Source: Megalonaias nervosa
Lineage: Eukaryota; Mollusca; Bivalvia; Unionida; Unionidae
Assembly: GCA_016617855.1 (NCBI GenBank)
Contig: JAECUM010004378.1
Location: forward strand, 62,001-126,000
Direction of reading: 5' to 3'
Length of the DNA: 64,000 nt
The notes beneath the pieces are model-generated. The model saw nothing but the letters and a program-made list of their open reading frames with translations, was not told where the DNA came from and ran no database searches. A program made the position numbers and the translations under genes. This document shows, one piece after another, positions 1 to 63,310 of the stretch. Each line of letters starts with the position of its first letter. The first letter of the stretch is position 1.

Positions 1-183
1 GTTTTAAAAAAAATCTTTGTCAGCAACTTCTCTGGATACCTAATATCCTTTTAGAAACTGTAAAGCTCTGATTTTCATTTACTTCGTATATAAAATACTT
101 TTTCGTGCCCTGCTGGCTCTGGAATATCAAATAGGCCTGATGCGCCCACCTGCATGTCATAAGAAGTGACTTTTGAGAGCGGG

Positions 184-365
184 AGCCATGGTGGCTGAGT
201 GGTTAGCATGCCATACTTGCAGCCATAGGAGACTGAGTTTGAACCCTACCATCAGAATTGATGAGTCAGCTACCAAGGTGTCTTCGGGCAACTCACTTTA
301 CTCCATTTGCCTCAGCAATAAATAGCCTACTTGTGTTGCAGTGCCGTAACATACCAAACCAAACT
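184..365 (+). mobile_element. tRNA-derived SINE, family 1
   Basis: The head resembles a tRNA, with an A-box-like TGGCTGAGTGGTTAGC and a B-box-like GAGTTTGAACCC. The body contains CAGCTACCAAGGTGTCTT and AGCCTACTTGTGTTG and ends in CATACCAAACCAAACT. Body and tail recur at 1615, 8990 and 41283, which defines a family. Confidence 0.75.
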
Positions 366-550
366 TAAAATACTTTTCACAGATGCCATGGATGTTATAA
401 TTGCACATCCAGATTATATCGGTGAAACATAAAAGCACGTAAATTTTTTTAGCAAGATGGGAAAGACTTATTGAAATAACTGAAGTATATATAAAGATAA
501 TAATCTGTACTTATCCCTAGCTATCTGATCTTTTTTGTCTGATTTTTAAG

Positions 551-52257
<51,707 letters not shown>

Positions 52258-52995
52258 CAGTCAAAGATTCATATCTCAAGTTGACTCGTATTTAACCAAG
52301 AAAGTATGGAAAAGGACTTGCTGTATTCATCCTTCAGATGTAAAAAAAAATCAGTGGACTATTTTATTTCACAAAGGCATAATTCCCATGTGTTGGATCA
52401 TCTTATGTTTGACCATTGGTAAATGGTATTAATACTTAGTCTCTGTGCATTTGTGAACACATGTAATCAAACCACAATAGTGAATAGGAATGAATTCCAT
52501 TTTTTTGTGCTGTTTGTGTTTTTCTAAACCTCTCTATGGGCTGTGTTGAACTTTGGTAGGTGCAGCGGAGTTGCACACTATGTTTTATCACAACTCACAT
52601 CACATCAGTTGCTTTAGATTCACTGAACCAGTTTTTCAGATGGATATGTAACTTTGGTATGTACAATCAAGCTGTTATTGATTGGCATCCCATCCATGGA
52701 GATGCTAAAATACTTTGTCTTGATGCCAAGTGCCAGCTGTATAAAGTATTTGACTTCAAAGACTTAAGTCTTATATTTTTAAAACTGGAATGTGCTAACT
52801 GTTTGGGGTATAGAAAAATTTCAGCACAAATTTTTAAAAGCTTGTTAGAGAATGTATAGCTATGATGACATTTTTATGTAGAACTACTCATCAGAATGAG
52901 AAAATCAGGAGATGCAGAATGTAATTATATCATTTGTGGTCACAGGTGTTTTATTTACTCAAGTAAATATGAATAAAACTTTTTATGTTGGGGAT
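52258..52995 (+). other. NAT10: NAT10 3' untranslated region (predicted)
   Basis: This is non-coding sequence between the NAT10 stop codon and the first good poly(A) signal. The end near 52995 is inferred, not observed. The 99-codon open frame at 52560-52859 has no visible family features and is taken as chance. Confidence 0.55.
52972..52977 (+). promoter_or_regulatory. Candidate polyadenylation signal AATAAA for NAT10
   Basis: A canonical AATAAA lies 715 bases after the NAT10 stop and is followed by T-rich then GT-containing sequence, as expected of a cleavage region. Confidence 0.55.
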
Positions 52996-53214
52996 AACTG
53001 TTAATAACTACAAGAGTTATAAAACAGTAATAAAAAAGAATGTTGTTGTTTATTGCCTTTAGTTTTATCATTTGACCAGTATTCATATACTTTTGATATT
53101 GTAGACCTAGTAATAGTTACTAACAGCTTTCAGAGCAAATATTTAAATTTATTATTTTCCAGTAATTAATTCAATCATTTGTTACTGAGTACTCTTACTT
53201 TCTCATCCTGTTTA

Positions 53215-53935
53215 CCCACAAAAAGTTACAAAGTAAACACTATACAAAATATATTGTTACCAACTTAACACTACAAAAAAAATACAATGTAAACTTACCA
53301 AGTCAACACTATACAAATTAAAATGTAAAATTACAATTTAAACACTATACAAAATACAATGTAAAGTTACAAGCAAACACTATACAAAATACAATGTAAA
53401 GTTACAAGCAAACACTATACAAAATACAATGTAAACACTATACAAAATACAATGTAAACAATATACAACATACAATGTAAACACTATACAAAATACTATG
53501 TAAAGTTACAATGTAAACACTGTACAAAATACTACATAAAGTTACCAACTAAACACTACACAAATACAAGTAAAGTTACCAACTGAACACTATTCATAAG
53601 ACAATATCAAGTTACAAAGTAGACACTGTACAGGATACAATGTCAAATTGCAAAGTAAACACTATACAAAACACAATATAAAGTTACTAGCTAAACACTA
53701 TACAACATACAAGGTAAAGCTACCAACTAAACACTGCATAAAATACATTGTAAAGTTACCAACTTAACTCTATAAAAAATACACTGTAAAATTACACAGT
53801 AACACCATACAGAATAGAATGTAAAGTTACAAAGTAAACTGTACAAAATATAATGTAAGATACAAAGTAAACACTCTACAAAATACATTGTTAAGTTACC
53901 AACTGAACACCCCACAAAATAAAATGTAAAGTTTC
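53215..53935. repeat. Minisatellite, period about 34, between the convergent genes
   Basis: Units of ACACTATACAAAATACAATG + TAAAGTTACAAGTAA repeat with variable length (34-35 bp, shorter units near 53410-53480). It lies downstream of the stop of the minus-strand gene, probably in or just past its 3'UTR. Confidence 0.9.
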
Positions 53936-54002
53936 ATTTGTATTTTAATGTAACATATACTGCTATACAGTATGACTTCAGAAATAAATACCATAATATA
54001 CA

Positions 54003-55410
54003 TCAGGACTCTGTGAACTTAGACTGTGAAAAGAGATTACTCTCTAAGACAGATCGGCTTGAATTGAAAAAGTTCCTGAATCTGCCATGATGTTTGATAT
54101 TGTACATTGCTGCTGACAACTGGCATTTCAGTAACTCTTGCCATGGAGCCATTGGGTACAGGCATGTACCATTGCCACAGAATCTGCAGCCTTCAGGTAC
54201 CTCAGTTTTCATCTTTTTGCTACCTGAGAGTTTCATTTGCTTGTTTGTTTTGCTAGACTTTCCCCATTTTGCATTATTACTCTTGTTTCCATCAGGTTTT
54301 GTCATTTTAACTAGAGAGCTGTGTGTAAAACCGTGACTTGAAATATTCTCTTTTATGGAATTTGCTCGTGATTCCAGGTGTGCATTACATGGCTTAACAT
54401 TCATCATATTGTCTTTGAAGAGTGCCAGAGAAAGGGATCCTCTCTTTCTCATGTTTGTTAATTTGGCATCAATTGCATTGTTGATGGCATAATCGCCATT
54501 TTGGTTGTTCTCCACTGCCTCCTCAAAAAGAGACCTCCTCCTTAAATCACCTCCTAGTATACTCAACCGCCGTTCTCCTGGCACATTGCCATGAAGACCT
54601 TTCATTTGCTGTTGCATCATACTGGAAGCTAAGTCAGAACTCATCTCAGAACCCTTGACCATTCCATTCTCCTGGTATTTCTTACGTTCACACAGTTCAA
54701 GTTCTGAAAACATACTATTTCTTATTTCAAGAACCTTGTCAGCATTCTTCTCATCACCCAATGAACAACATGCATCGTTATTGGGACCATCTGTTTTGAA
54801 GCCAGTTGAAGATTTTGTTTTAGCATCTCCAATAGGTTTGTTAGGATCAATGTCCATAATATGGTTATCATCAACTTCAACAGATTTGCTTTGAGTAATC
54901 TCCACATGCACATTATCAGATTCTACTGCTTCTAGAGGTACTTTTTTAATCATCTTCATTGATCCTTTTCTTAACAACTTTTCTTGGTCTTTTTCTTTAC
55001 CAGTTTTGCTACCATCTTGTTCAGACTTTGCTGAATTCTTTCTAAGACGGATTTTGTTCAGGAGTCCCACTGAATGTCTTTTCTTCTTTCCTTCTCCAGA
55101 CTCCATATTTGTATCATGTTCTGCTTTTTTTTCCTGTGACCCCATTTGGAGAAACTTTTGCCTTTTTTGTGGCATACCACTCATTTTAAGATGTTTTTTG
55201 CTCAGAGGAATGTTTTTGGACTGTTTCTCTTGTATGTTACTGGCATTGTAATATTGCATGTTTTTAACTTTATTGAACATGCTGAAATGATGCAGAAAGT
55301 GGCTTATCCGCATTATATATGGCCCACATCTTTTTGAATTCCTTAAAAGATGAGCATACATCGAAAAGTCATCTTTTCCAGAAAACAGATCTTGATAGAT
55401 CTTAAGCCTC
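54003..55410 (-). CDS. Large last exon of an uncharacterised lysine-rich protein with a C-terminal cysteine cluster
   Basis: A 452-codon frame runs from an in-frame Met at 55361 to TGA at 54003-54005. The frame stays open upstream to a good acceptor (T-rich tract, ATTGCAG) giving an exon start at 55410, phase 1, so this looks like the last exon of a longer gene whose 5' part lies to the right. Seen in the protein: a basic N-terminal segment (RLKIYQDLFSGKDDF, then a His/Phe-rich stretch), a long low-complexity Lys/Ser/Asn-rich middle with basic clusters (KKKRHSVGLLNKIRLRKNS) resembling nuclear-localisation signals, a motif ERRLSILGGDLRRRSLFEEA, and near the C-terminus CRFCGNGTCLYPMAPWQELL, which could bind metal. 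The length and biased but stop-free composition argue for real coding. I do not recognise the family. It is convergent with NAT10, stop to stop about 1.75 kb apart. Confidence 0.65.
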
Positions 55411-55419
55411 CTGCAATGA

Positions 55420-56560
55420 ATAAAGTAGTGTACATGAATAAATGATTATAAAGAACCATTTGATGTCAGCAATAGCATTCTTGGAAATTTATTGTGAAAT
55501 TGCAATTAAAATTTGTTTTAACCAGACTCTGAGTCATCAAGATCTGTATTTGTTTTCAAAAAGTTACAAATAATTTAAATAGCAGCAATACATTCAGTGC
55601 TATTATTACATAGATATATGTTTTTGGCACTGGTCCCCAATCCAAAGTGAAAATTCCAAACGTCAACACAGTCTCAGTCTGATGCATTAGTCATTGCTGA
55701 TCATTCAAACTGTTGTCATTCTTTTCTTAGTACTTTCTTGGCAATGCTTATCTTTGGGCACCCAAGATTTTGTGTTAATCTTGATGTCTTTTGCCATCAA
55801 TTCATTCATTTGGAATCCTGTTTCTTTTTATACAACTGACCTTTTAATACCCAGTCCCAGCATTTTGGTTTTGGTGTCCTTATTTGTCATTTAATTGACT
55901 TTTATCTTGAGCACTTGCTAGTTTAGAAGTGCTACCATAAATTGTATCCCTGTTGTATCAGTGTTTGCATTAGTTTTACCCTTTACATTTATGTTTCAGT
56001 TTTTGCTTTCTTTTGCTCTGCATTTTCTTTCAGTCATTCAGTAATGTCACAATAAGTTGGCAAGCATTGTTATAACGAGGCATCATGTGACACCAATCTC
56101 ACCTGCTTAGCATGCACGATGTTGAGTGTTTACATGTAAGCCTTTTATGCACATTGTGGGCAGACAAAATGTGGGATCAAGCTGAGAGTTATTGCTTTTT
56201 ATAAAAGTATGAAAATTTCTAGTGTTTTCTTCCTCGTCCTCTTTTGGTTCCAGGTAGGGGTCATTGACACTTCTTGCACAAGTTGCCACACCTCACTAAT
56301 ACGGGGTGGGGGGGGGCTGAGTGCACCCTCTAAGAAGCCACAGACACCAAAACAAGTCCTGCCCATCTGGTATGAGCAATAGGTGGCCTTATTCACTATT
56401 GTCATAGGCCAAGAGGTAGCCAGACAATAGATGGGATGGTCAGTGGCCTCTGCCAACCTGCGGCCACTGGTGTCAGTTGGAATTACATGGTTCACTCTTC
56501 CACTGGCCACATAAACCCCCTGGTCTGGACTTGTTGATGCCTTAATCGGGTATTTCTTCA
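55420..56560. other. Upstream intron of the minus-strand gene or intergenic; nothing recognised
   Basis: A - strand open frame at 56199-56561 is proline-rich near a G-run but shows no family feature. No further exon of the minus-strand gene could be picked out. Confidence 0.4.
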
Positions 56561-56569
56561 TCAGAATAT

Positions 56570-56715
56570 ATTACCCAATCACATTATCGTTAGGATTACT
56601 CCATGCTACCTCCAAATCCAGCCATCCCTGAAATTTGAGAAACGTTTTTCTGGCTATAATATATAGACGAAGGGAAACAGTTCTCAAGGTTAACTGCCCC
56701 CTATTCCCGCTTGGT
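56570..56715. repeat. Left inverted terminal repeat of DIRS copy B
   Basis: It pairs, imperfectly, with 61795-61960 in inverted orientation and is similar to 9440-9590 of copy A. Confidence 0.7.
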
Positions 56716-57624
56716 GTCTAACGATATCAAGTATGTAACCAGTTTCAACATTCACTTCAACTGTAAACTGTGCCACCCGGAATCCATTAAAATGTTTACT
56801 TGAGTTTGACCATCAACGGCATTTCAGTGGTGTAGTAAGTCTAAACATTATACATTGCATTCTGTCGTACTCTTCATTATTGTCTATATGATTTCGAGCG
56901 ATAGCACGCAAAATTCAATGGCAAAATTACTTTGCACTGTTGTATTTCAGTTAACTGCACTTCTCAAGTCTCGGTAACGCGAGTTCGTCTTTATATAAAC
57001 AGTTTGCATATTTGTTGTAAGCACCTGCTTGGTTTTTTTTCTTTCATTAGAGAAATGTCAATACATTGCAAAAAGTGCAAACGATTTAAGATTGTAGAGG
57101 ACAATCGCGATACCATTTTGTCCTGCACAAGTGCTCGTCTTCACACCCGTGTGTTCTTTGGCGACAGAAGACGTCTGGTTCAACGTTTTGCAAAGGAACT
57201 CAAGGGCAGAGAAAAACGAACATGCTCAAAATATTGGAGCTTGAAAGATTAAGTGTCCACCTCACTTTGGAATATTTGATGAGTAATATGGGGTATGGCA
57301 CACACACACCCACTCCGAAGATACCAAAACCAGCGCCTGTGAAGAATGCTTCTGCAGACCCAACCGATCAATGATAAAGTATTGGAATAGTGAATGATTT
57401 CTATTCGATTGCAGAAATTACCGAATGTCTAACATAAAATATGTGACCCCGGTAACTCCAGTGCCTTCTTTTCGATTGAGTCAGTTGCCCGCTAGTTTAT
57501 AGAAGTCACATACTGGTACGCATTATCCAGATGTACCTAGCCTAGTCAAAGACATTTCCGCCTTCAACATGTCCACTCTACTAGGCTATAAGTTGGACAG
57601 GCAATCGATCAATATATTTCTGTT

Positions 57625-57840
57625 CCACAATTCAAGACGGAGACGCGACGAATATTTCATATACAGATTCGTAAGGCATCACGCAAATACCTCCGCTTCG
57701 CATACCGTGAGGTACTATTCCAATTCCAAACCCTTCCGCCCCACCTCAATCTCAGCTCTTGGGCCCTCACCAAGACGTTGAACTATGTCATATCACTGTA
57801 CAGAAATCGTCCTCCACAACGAGGCGACGTCCTTGGATGA
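57625..57840 (+). pseudogene. DIRS reverse-transcriptase fragment
   Basis: The frame reads IQIRKAPRKYLRFAYREVLF, then QFQTLPPHLNLSSWALTKTL and NYVISLYRN. This corresponds to the HP.H.KFLRF.w....Y.f..LPFGLS.AP..FTK block of DIRS/Gypsy-like RTs. The conserved FG of LPFGL is lost and stops surround it. Confidence 0.75.
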
Positions 57841-59285
57841 TATACTGCACATACATTAGGTAAGTTTGGTTTTGGTTAACGTTACGAACAGCCTTACTTC
57901 CCGCATTCGCATTTTTGGATAATGTAGAAAAGTTTGACCTTATCCCGTTTCAGCATTTTGTTCTTCGAGATATGGAGTTCTTAACACATGTCAACTTGGT
58001 GCGTCGTCCTCCCAAACGGATCGAACGCATCGTCCGTGCGTGGGATAATGCGTCAGCTAAGACATTTATTTCTCGAGGGAGTTCAACTCCTCTGCCTATA
58101 CAATACAGCGGCGGACCTGTTATACCTCGGCGTCTTTACATGCGCTCGCTGTAGATGGCCCTTCGGCATAATGTCACCCAATCTCAGCCCCTATAGATCA
58201 CCATATTACGATATCGACCAAGATCAAACACCCCATTTTACAGTGGTTCAGTAGCTAGCAGCGGAAATACGCTTAGAAACACCAGAATGGGAAATAAACT
58301 TTCAGACGCTAGTCTGTTGGGTTGGAGAACAGGAATGTTACTGTACGGTCAGCATTAAGTGGACATTGCAAAAGTAGGCTCTTCATATCATCTTTTTGGA
58401 AATGAAGACCATTCTCAACAAATCGCACACTTGGAAAGGAACGCATCCTAGTAAAGACGGTCCTGATAATGTCGGACATTTCGGTCATTGTGACGTACCT
58501 TCTGAAAGACCATTGCCTCCATGTATGTGAATGCCTTCGTTGGTGTACCAAATATCAGCTAGATAATTACTGAAGTTCGATACGTCCTGGGAAGACTCAA
58601 TAACCTGGCCGACTCATTACGGAGAGGTCAAATGCTTCGTACCTAGTAGCCTCCGTCATTACGCCTTCCATCAAGTCATCGTCCTATAGGGCCGACCTTT
58701 GCTAGACCTATTTGCGACGAAGCGTTACAAATAATTGCCCACCTTCGTCTCCCCATTTCCCAACACTGAGTTATGGGTTGTCGACTCACTGTCAGTCAGC
58801 TGGGAGGGAAATATGAGCATACACCTTCCCTTTATCAGGTCTGACTCTGAAAATAATTCAGAAGATCAGGGACACTTACTGAGGGGACAGACCCTGGATT
58901 AACGATCTGCTCCTTCAGATGTCCCTTGAAATATTGTGATTCTCACGCTGCTCAAGAAAACGAGATCGACACTAATCCATACGTGTTCAGAGAAAATGCC
59001 TTTTCATGCCTGGTCCTTGTCAGGGATGCCTTGCGTGAAAAGGCCATCCACTTTTGGGACATTTGAGATGAAATCACAATTTTTCAGTGAATGGTGTCAT
59101 ATCGCACCACTCTCAGCCTCCATTTCTGAACTAGCTAACTGATTTCTCATTGAGGACAAGAAATTAGCCCATACTACACGTTTAGTCATGGAAGAGACGA
59201 TATTGGTAGTGACAAGGACTTTTTGGGTTCCGTTCCAACGGATCAGTCGTTCTGATAATGCAACCAGGTTTCGTTCTAAGAAACT

Positions 59286-59287
<2 letters not shown>

Positions 59288-59349
<62 letters not shown>
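59288..59349. repeat. (CT)n microsatellite
   Basis: About 31 CT units inside the recombinase region of DIRS copy B. Confidence 0.95.
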
Positions 59350-59352
<3 letters not shown>

Positions 59353-59368
59353 CGACCACTCTTCCAAG

Positions 59369-59377
59369 AAGCAAAGC
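59369..59377 (+). repeat. 9-bp target-site duplication of the nested SINE
   Basis: AAGCAAAGC is repeated at 59710-59718. Confidence 0.65.
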
Positions 59378-59673
59378 AAAACCGCCCCTGTGGCCGAGTG
59401 GTTAGAGAGTCCTCCTCGGATGTGGGAGGTCGCGGGTTCGAGTCATACCAAAGACTTATAAAAATATTATTAACAGCTGTCTCGCTAGCCGCTCAGCATT
59501 AAGAGGTTATTGTAGAACTGGTCAGCCTCGTATCAGGATAATGTGACTCGGTGGAACATCATGCTACATGTCTGCGACACGATGCCCCAGTGCTAGACAT
59601 CACTATAAGCTGCCACATTGCAGATGTCATAGCGATATGACTGAAATTTTTTAACGCTAAGTTAAAATCCGAA

Positions 59674-59709
<36 letters not shown>
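59378..59709 (+). mobile_element. tRNA-derived SINE, family 2, nested in DIRS copy B
   Basis: The head TGTGGCCGAGTGGTTAGAGA resembles tRNA-Leu/Ser, with B box GCGGGTTCGAGTC. The body has CTCAGCATTAAGAGGTTATT and GCCCCAGTGCTAGACATCAC, with a (CA)n tail from 59676. It is the same family as 48236-48572 and is bordered by a 9-bp TSD. Removing it restores alignment of the DIRS flanks with copy A. Confidence 0.85.
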
Positions 59710-59711
<2 letters not shown>

Positions 59712-60239
59712 GCAAAGCTGCAATCCCGTACGTGCACTCAGATGCCATCGGAGATTTTCTGCAGCGGCCGTAGAAGATCCTGCAGCTAAAGGCAGGAAAA
59801 CAAGGCACAACCATACGAGCGTTGACCTCTTGGCTAAAGGGTGTTGTGAAATGATCGTACTCGTAACAATCACGTGATCATGTAAGACTAATTAAGATTT
59901 CAGCTCCCGAAATACGAGCCATTTTCAGCATATCCTTCGAATGTAAAGTGTAAGTCGAGACAAAGTTGAGTCAGTTGGCTGGCATGTACAGGTTACTTTC
60001 TTCAGCTTCTGTTTGCATGACATGGGTTCACTAATAAGATAGCTGAATCTCGTCTGCCTCTGGTGGCTACCCCGATAGTTACCACGCCTCGTTCATGAAA
60101 GCACAACCACAGACCACGGGCATGTCTTTGAGAATTTCGCTGGACTTGCCTAGGAAACTCAAATGAAGAAAATGAACCATCTCTTCATCTCAGTCCATCG
60201 AAATGGACTAATCAGTAAGCTACTAAGCTATCCTCTAAT

Positions 60240-61440
60240 CCACGTAACTCCGTATGTGATATAGTGTTTAGCCCAGATTCCAAAATTTTTACGTTCTGAA
60301 AACAAATTTCATTCGACCATTTGGTATACGAATTTTTCCCCACTACAAACGGCAAAAATAAATGTTGGAAATATTGCAAAATTTGTATTCCCGAAACACC
60401 ACTGTCGTTATCAAAGTCTCCTAAAATAATATTTGACCTTTGAAAAATTCAAAAAGTCTTCAGTAAATCCTTTTTCATAATATATAGACAATATAAAATA
60501 TTGCGACAAAGTTGGAGTTGTTATTACACCATTTCGAGCCGGTTACCTTATAAAGCTTTCGGTTTAAAAAGTACAGTCATACTCAAAGCTTGTAACTACA
60601 CTGAAACATCTGAAACAATTTTCCTCTTTTTGGATTCCATTTCCACCTGGGAAGCCTTGCATAATCTAAAATCTGACAACTCCGTGAATATCCCAGATAT
60701 TACAGAAACAATATGTTCTCGTAAGGTCTGAGAAAGATATTCTGTACTATTAGCTGCCTATTCATATTGGCATAAAAAGCAATGAAAGAGCTGATAAATT
60801 GTCCTGCAGTCACCCGTTTCCGAATGGAAGATGCCATATACAGACTTCAAATATATAGATCAGTATGTTCGTCATACCTGGCAAAATATGTGGAATGAAA
60901 ACTCCACGAACAAACTTAAGAACATCAAATCCACTATAGGTGAGTGGTATCCCTCGTAGACTACAAATCGGAGAGACGAGTATTGTGCAGATCGCATATC
61001 CGACGTATCTGACTCCACATACATCCTGAAGGGTGAACATCGACTGACAGTTGAGCATATTCTTGTCGAGTGTGTTGACGTCTACCTTGTGAGACGGAAG
61101 TATTTTAACGTGAACTGCTTAAAGAAACTATGAGGACGTGCTATCCCAGGTAATCTTGAGTTTTTAAGAGAATTCGTTTTGTACAACAAATTTTAATCAT
61201 GTTTTAAATAGTTTACATCTGTTACATTTATCATATGTTTAATATGCATTGTAGAGAATTTTATCATCGTTACGTTTTATGTTTATCCATTGCCAAATAT
61301 TTACATTTATTTGGAAGGATTTATCTTACTATAAGTTTGTGCAATTCAGTTTTGCATTTTTCCGACTTTACCTTTAGCTAGCACTAGATATGGGAACTTT
61401 TGCGCCGAGGTGCCGTAAAACATTACTTCATACATACATA
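60240..61440 (+). mobile_element. RNase H-bearing LINE 3' part, nested in DIRS copy B
   Basis: Fragmented frames read LRQSWSCYYT, SRLPYKAFGLKSTVILKACN, then YTDFKYIDQYVRHTWQNMWN, NKLKNIKSTIGEW and ILKGEHRLTVEHILVECVDV. This is the RNase H to Cys/His C-terminus of an I/Jockey-like LINE. The AT-rich 3' tail runs to ACTTCATACATACATAC. It shares its C-terminus and 3' tail with 23363-23801. The 5' boundary is approximate. Confidence 0.75.
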
Positions 61441-61794
61441 CTTTAAATGTAAGACAATAATCAGGTACGAGATATCTCGCAAGTGTCTTCAGTTGTGCTA
61501 TACTGAAGTTAGAAAAGTTCATCCTTTCAGAAGAGAAATCATGCTCCTACAGGGTGACGCCCGTAGAGGCTGCACGCTCAGCATTTCCTCCTCCTCGTAC
61601 ATATTATCCTAATAATGTGGTCTGATAATGTATTTGAAGGAGAAAGCAATCTTGCTAGTAAATTATATTTCTACGACAATACTTACCCGATCGCATTATA
61701 AAAATTCCCATCCACCATTCGTAATGCGAGCATACTGTTAAAGGGGTTTCGCTTAAGTTATAACTGGCTACATCCGGGAAACCTGTAGCCACGT

Positions 61795-61960
61795 AGCGGG
61801 AATAATGGGAAGCTAACCTGTGACAGTAGCTTCTTTTCTATTGTATGTTATATAGATGGAAAGACGTTTTTCGTCTTTCAGGAATGGATGAATTCAGAGG
61901 TTGCAGATGGTAACCATAATGTTAATGTGATCAGACAAGTATTGTAAGAAAATCATCATT
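61795..61960. repeat. Right inverted terminal repeat of DIRS copy B
   Basis: Inverted counterpart of 56570-56715; it also matches 11025-11165 of copy A in direct orientation (..GAGGTTGCAGATGGTAACC.., ..GCTAACCTGTGACAGTAGC..). Confidence 0.7.
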
Positions 61961-62925
61961 TATGAACAAATTTGCTTTCCACGGAGACCTGGACACGCAT
62001 ACCAGTAAATATACTCGCTCCTATGGAACTTAAAGTGCACACTTCAGTCTCTACGACCTCATACACTGACCATTTCTCCAAGACCTCTTTTAACCTTTTA
62101 AAGGGAAGTTTTTGTCTGTACACTTGCTTTAGTTCTTTATGGCTACAAGCTCTTTCTTAGGGATGCTGCCTATTATTCTTCTAAGATTCTTCTGGACCAC
62201 AGTAAAAACTTTTGAGGGCTGCCCTGCTGAACACGGAATCTTTGTTCGGCAGGTATATCCAGATGGTGATATCCCAGGATCTGCTAGATCAGCAGCATCA
62301 ATCTTTAGTCGCGGATCCAGGTATGGCTAAGTCGGTGAAGAAGCGCCCTCGACCTAAGGGGGCGCTTATACGGATATAATGAACTTCTGAGAGAGTGACA
62401 GGTATACGGTGAAGTTGTTTGAATTTGCAACATGCACATTGTATACCTCTAGTTACTGTCATGTACTGTGACTGACTGTTCCTTTTTGGATATTGTACTT
62501 GTGGAAATTGCACAAAAATGACTGCTCCCAGGTGCTCGAGAAATCAGCCTGAATTAGTCTAAAGTACACTATTTTTAGTAGTTGTTGAAATAGGGAAAAC
62601 GAATTTCGCCGACTAGACAATACCAGCTTCAGAAAGTGCAATGAATCAATTACAAAATATATAAAATGTAAAACAAATTATCGGCTCTTTTGTTCAATTT
62701 ACCTCTGAAGTCCAGTAAGTGAGAATGACCAAGCGGAGCTAGCTGCTTTTTAACATCCGAAGTAAGGCCGAGCTGTATACTCTATAATCCAAATTACTCC
62801 CCATCAATCATATACCAAAATAAAGGGAATTAAATGTTCTTTTAACAATGCCTAAGATATACGTCTTTTTTAAATAGTAAGTATAACCAGTAAGGAAAAC
62901 CTAGGACATTCTTTTCTTTAAAAAT
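61961..62925. other. Non-coding, nothing firm
   Basis: 62130-62370 contains short frames (..GSRYG, MAKSVKKRPRPKGALIRI) that might be the start of another retroelement gag, but this is not supported. Confidence 0.35.
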
Positions 62926-62929
62926 CTTA

Positions 62930-63310
62930 TCCTATGCAAAACTCTAGAGCGCCACCTAAGACATCGGTGGGACTCTCGCCTAAGCGCTTTAAGCAGGTGT
63001 TAAGTCAGAATTGCCAGAATTCCTTTAAAGCTCCTTATAGCTCACCCTCACCCCCTTTGCTAAACGGGGCGGTCGTAATGGACAAAGCAGAAAGTCGTTT
63101 AATACCTCTCCCAAGGAGGGAGATAGTCGACCCTTGCTAGTTGCTCGCTCTCCTGAAAAGTACCCTCTTCGCAACGTCCTAGTAGATGCCAGCTTGGGCC
63201 TCTTTTCGAAGGCTGGGTCGGACCTAAAGAACTATCTATTATTCCTCTCAACATTAAGTGAGGGTTACCGGCTACCATGGACCCCATCCTTTAAATGTGT
63301 ACCTACCTGA
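62930..63310 (+). mobile_element. DIRS-like gag/RT-start fragment, copy F (tentative)
   Basis: 62934-63140 reads a basic, Pro/Ser-rich protein (PPKTSVGLSPKRFKQVLSQN). 63150-63300 in another frame reads PLRNVLVDASLGLFSKAGSD and LKNYLLFLSTLSEGYRLPWT, similar to the W..I..D..VL..L.EGY.LPF. block that opens DIRS reverse transcriptases. GC is higher than in the surroundings. Confidence 0.45.

Larger units (their letters stand above)
56565..61960 (+). mobile_element. DIRS-type retrotransposon, nearly full length, copy B, with nested insertions
   Basis: About 145 bases at 56570-56715 (..TGCTACCTCCA.., ..AAGGTTAACTGCCCCC..) recur inverted at 61795-61960. Inside, in order: a gag-like Cys/His piece (57055-57250: SIHCKKCKRFKIVEDNRDT, then HTRVFFGDRRRLV); reverse transcriptase (57640-57830: APRKYLRFAYREVLFQFQTL, then LSSWALTKTLNYVISLYRN; 57915-58170: FQHFVLRDMEFLTHVNLVRR); RNase H and following segment (58300-58800: LSDASLLGW, then YVLGRLNNLADSLRRGQ and SLSVSWEGNMSIHLPF-like); tyrosine recombinase (59700-60060: LTSWLKGVVK, SAPEIRAIFSISFECKV, FFSFCLHDMGSL). 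Every domain carries stops or shifts. A SINE (59378-59709) and a LINE (about 60240-61440) are inserted. Confidence 0.8.

Noticed and set aside
53148..53153. Minus-strand AATAAA as poly(A) signal of the convergent gene
   Set aside because: It is about 850 bases past the stop, across a minisatellite and close to the NAT10 3' end; similar strings occur by chance in this AT-rich DNA.
54094..55337. Plus-strand frames opposite the 452-codon minus-strand exon
   Set aside because: Shadows of the longer minus-strand frame, which has the acceptor and coding-like composition.
56199..56561. 120-codon - strand frame as another exon of the minus-strand gene
   Set aside because: No family feature, proline run arises from a G-run, and it abuts the DIRS terminal repeat.
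59385..59460. A tRNA-Leu/Ser gene
   Set aside because: It is the head of a SINE with target-site duplications, not an isolated tRNA gene.
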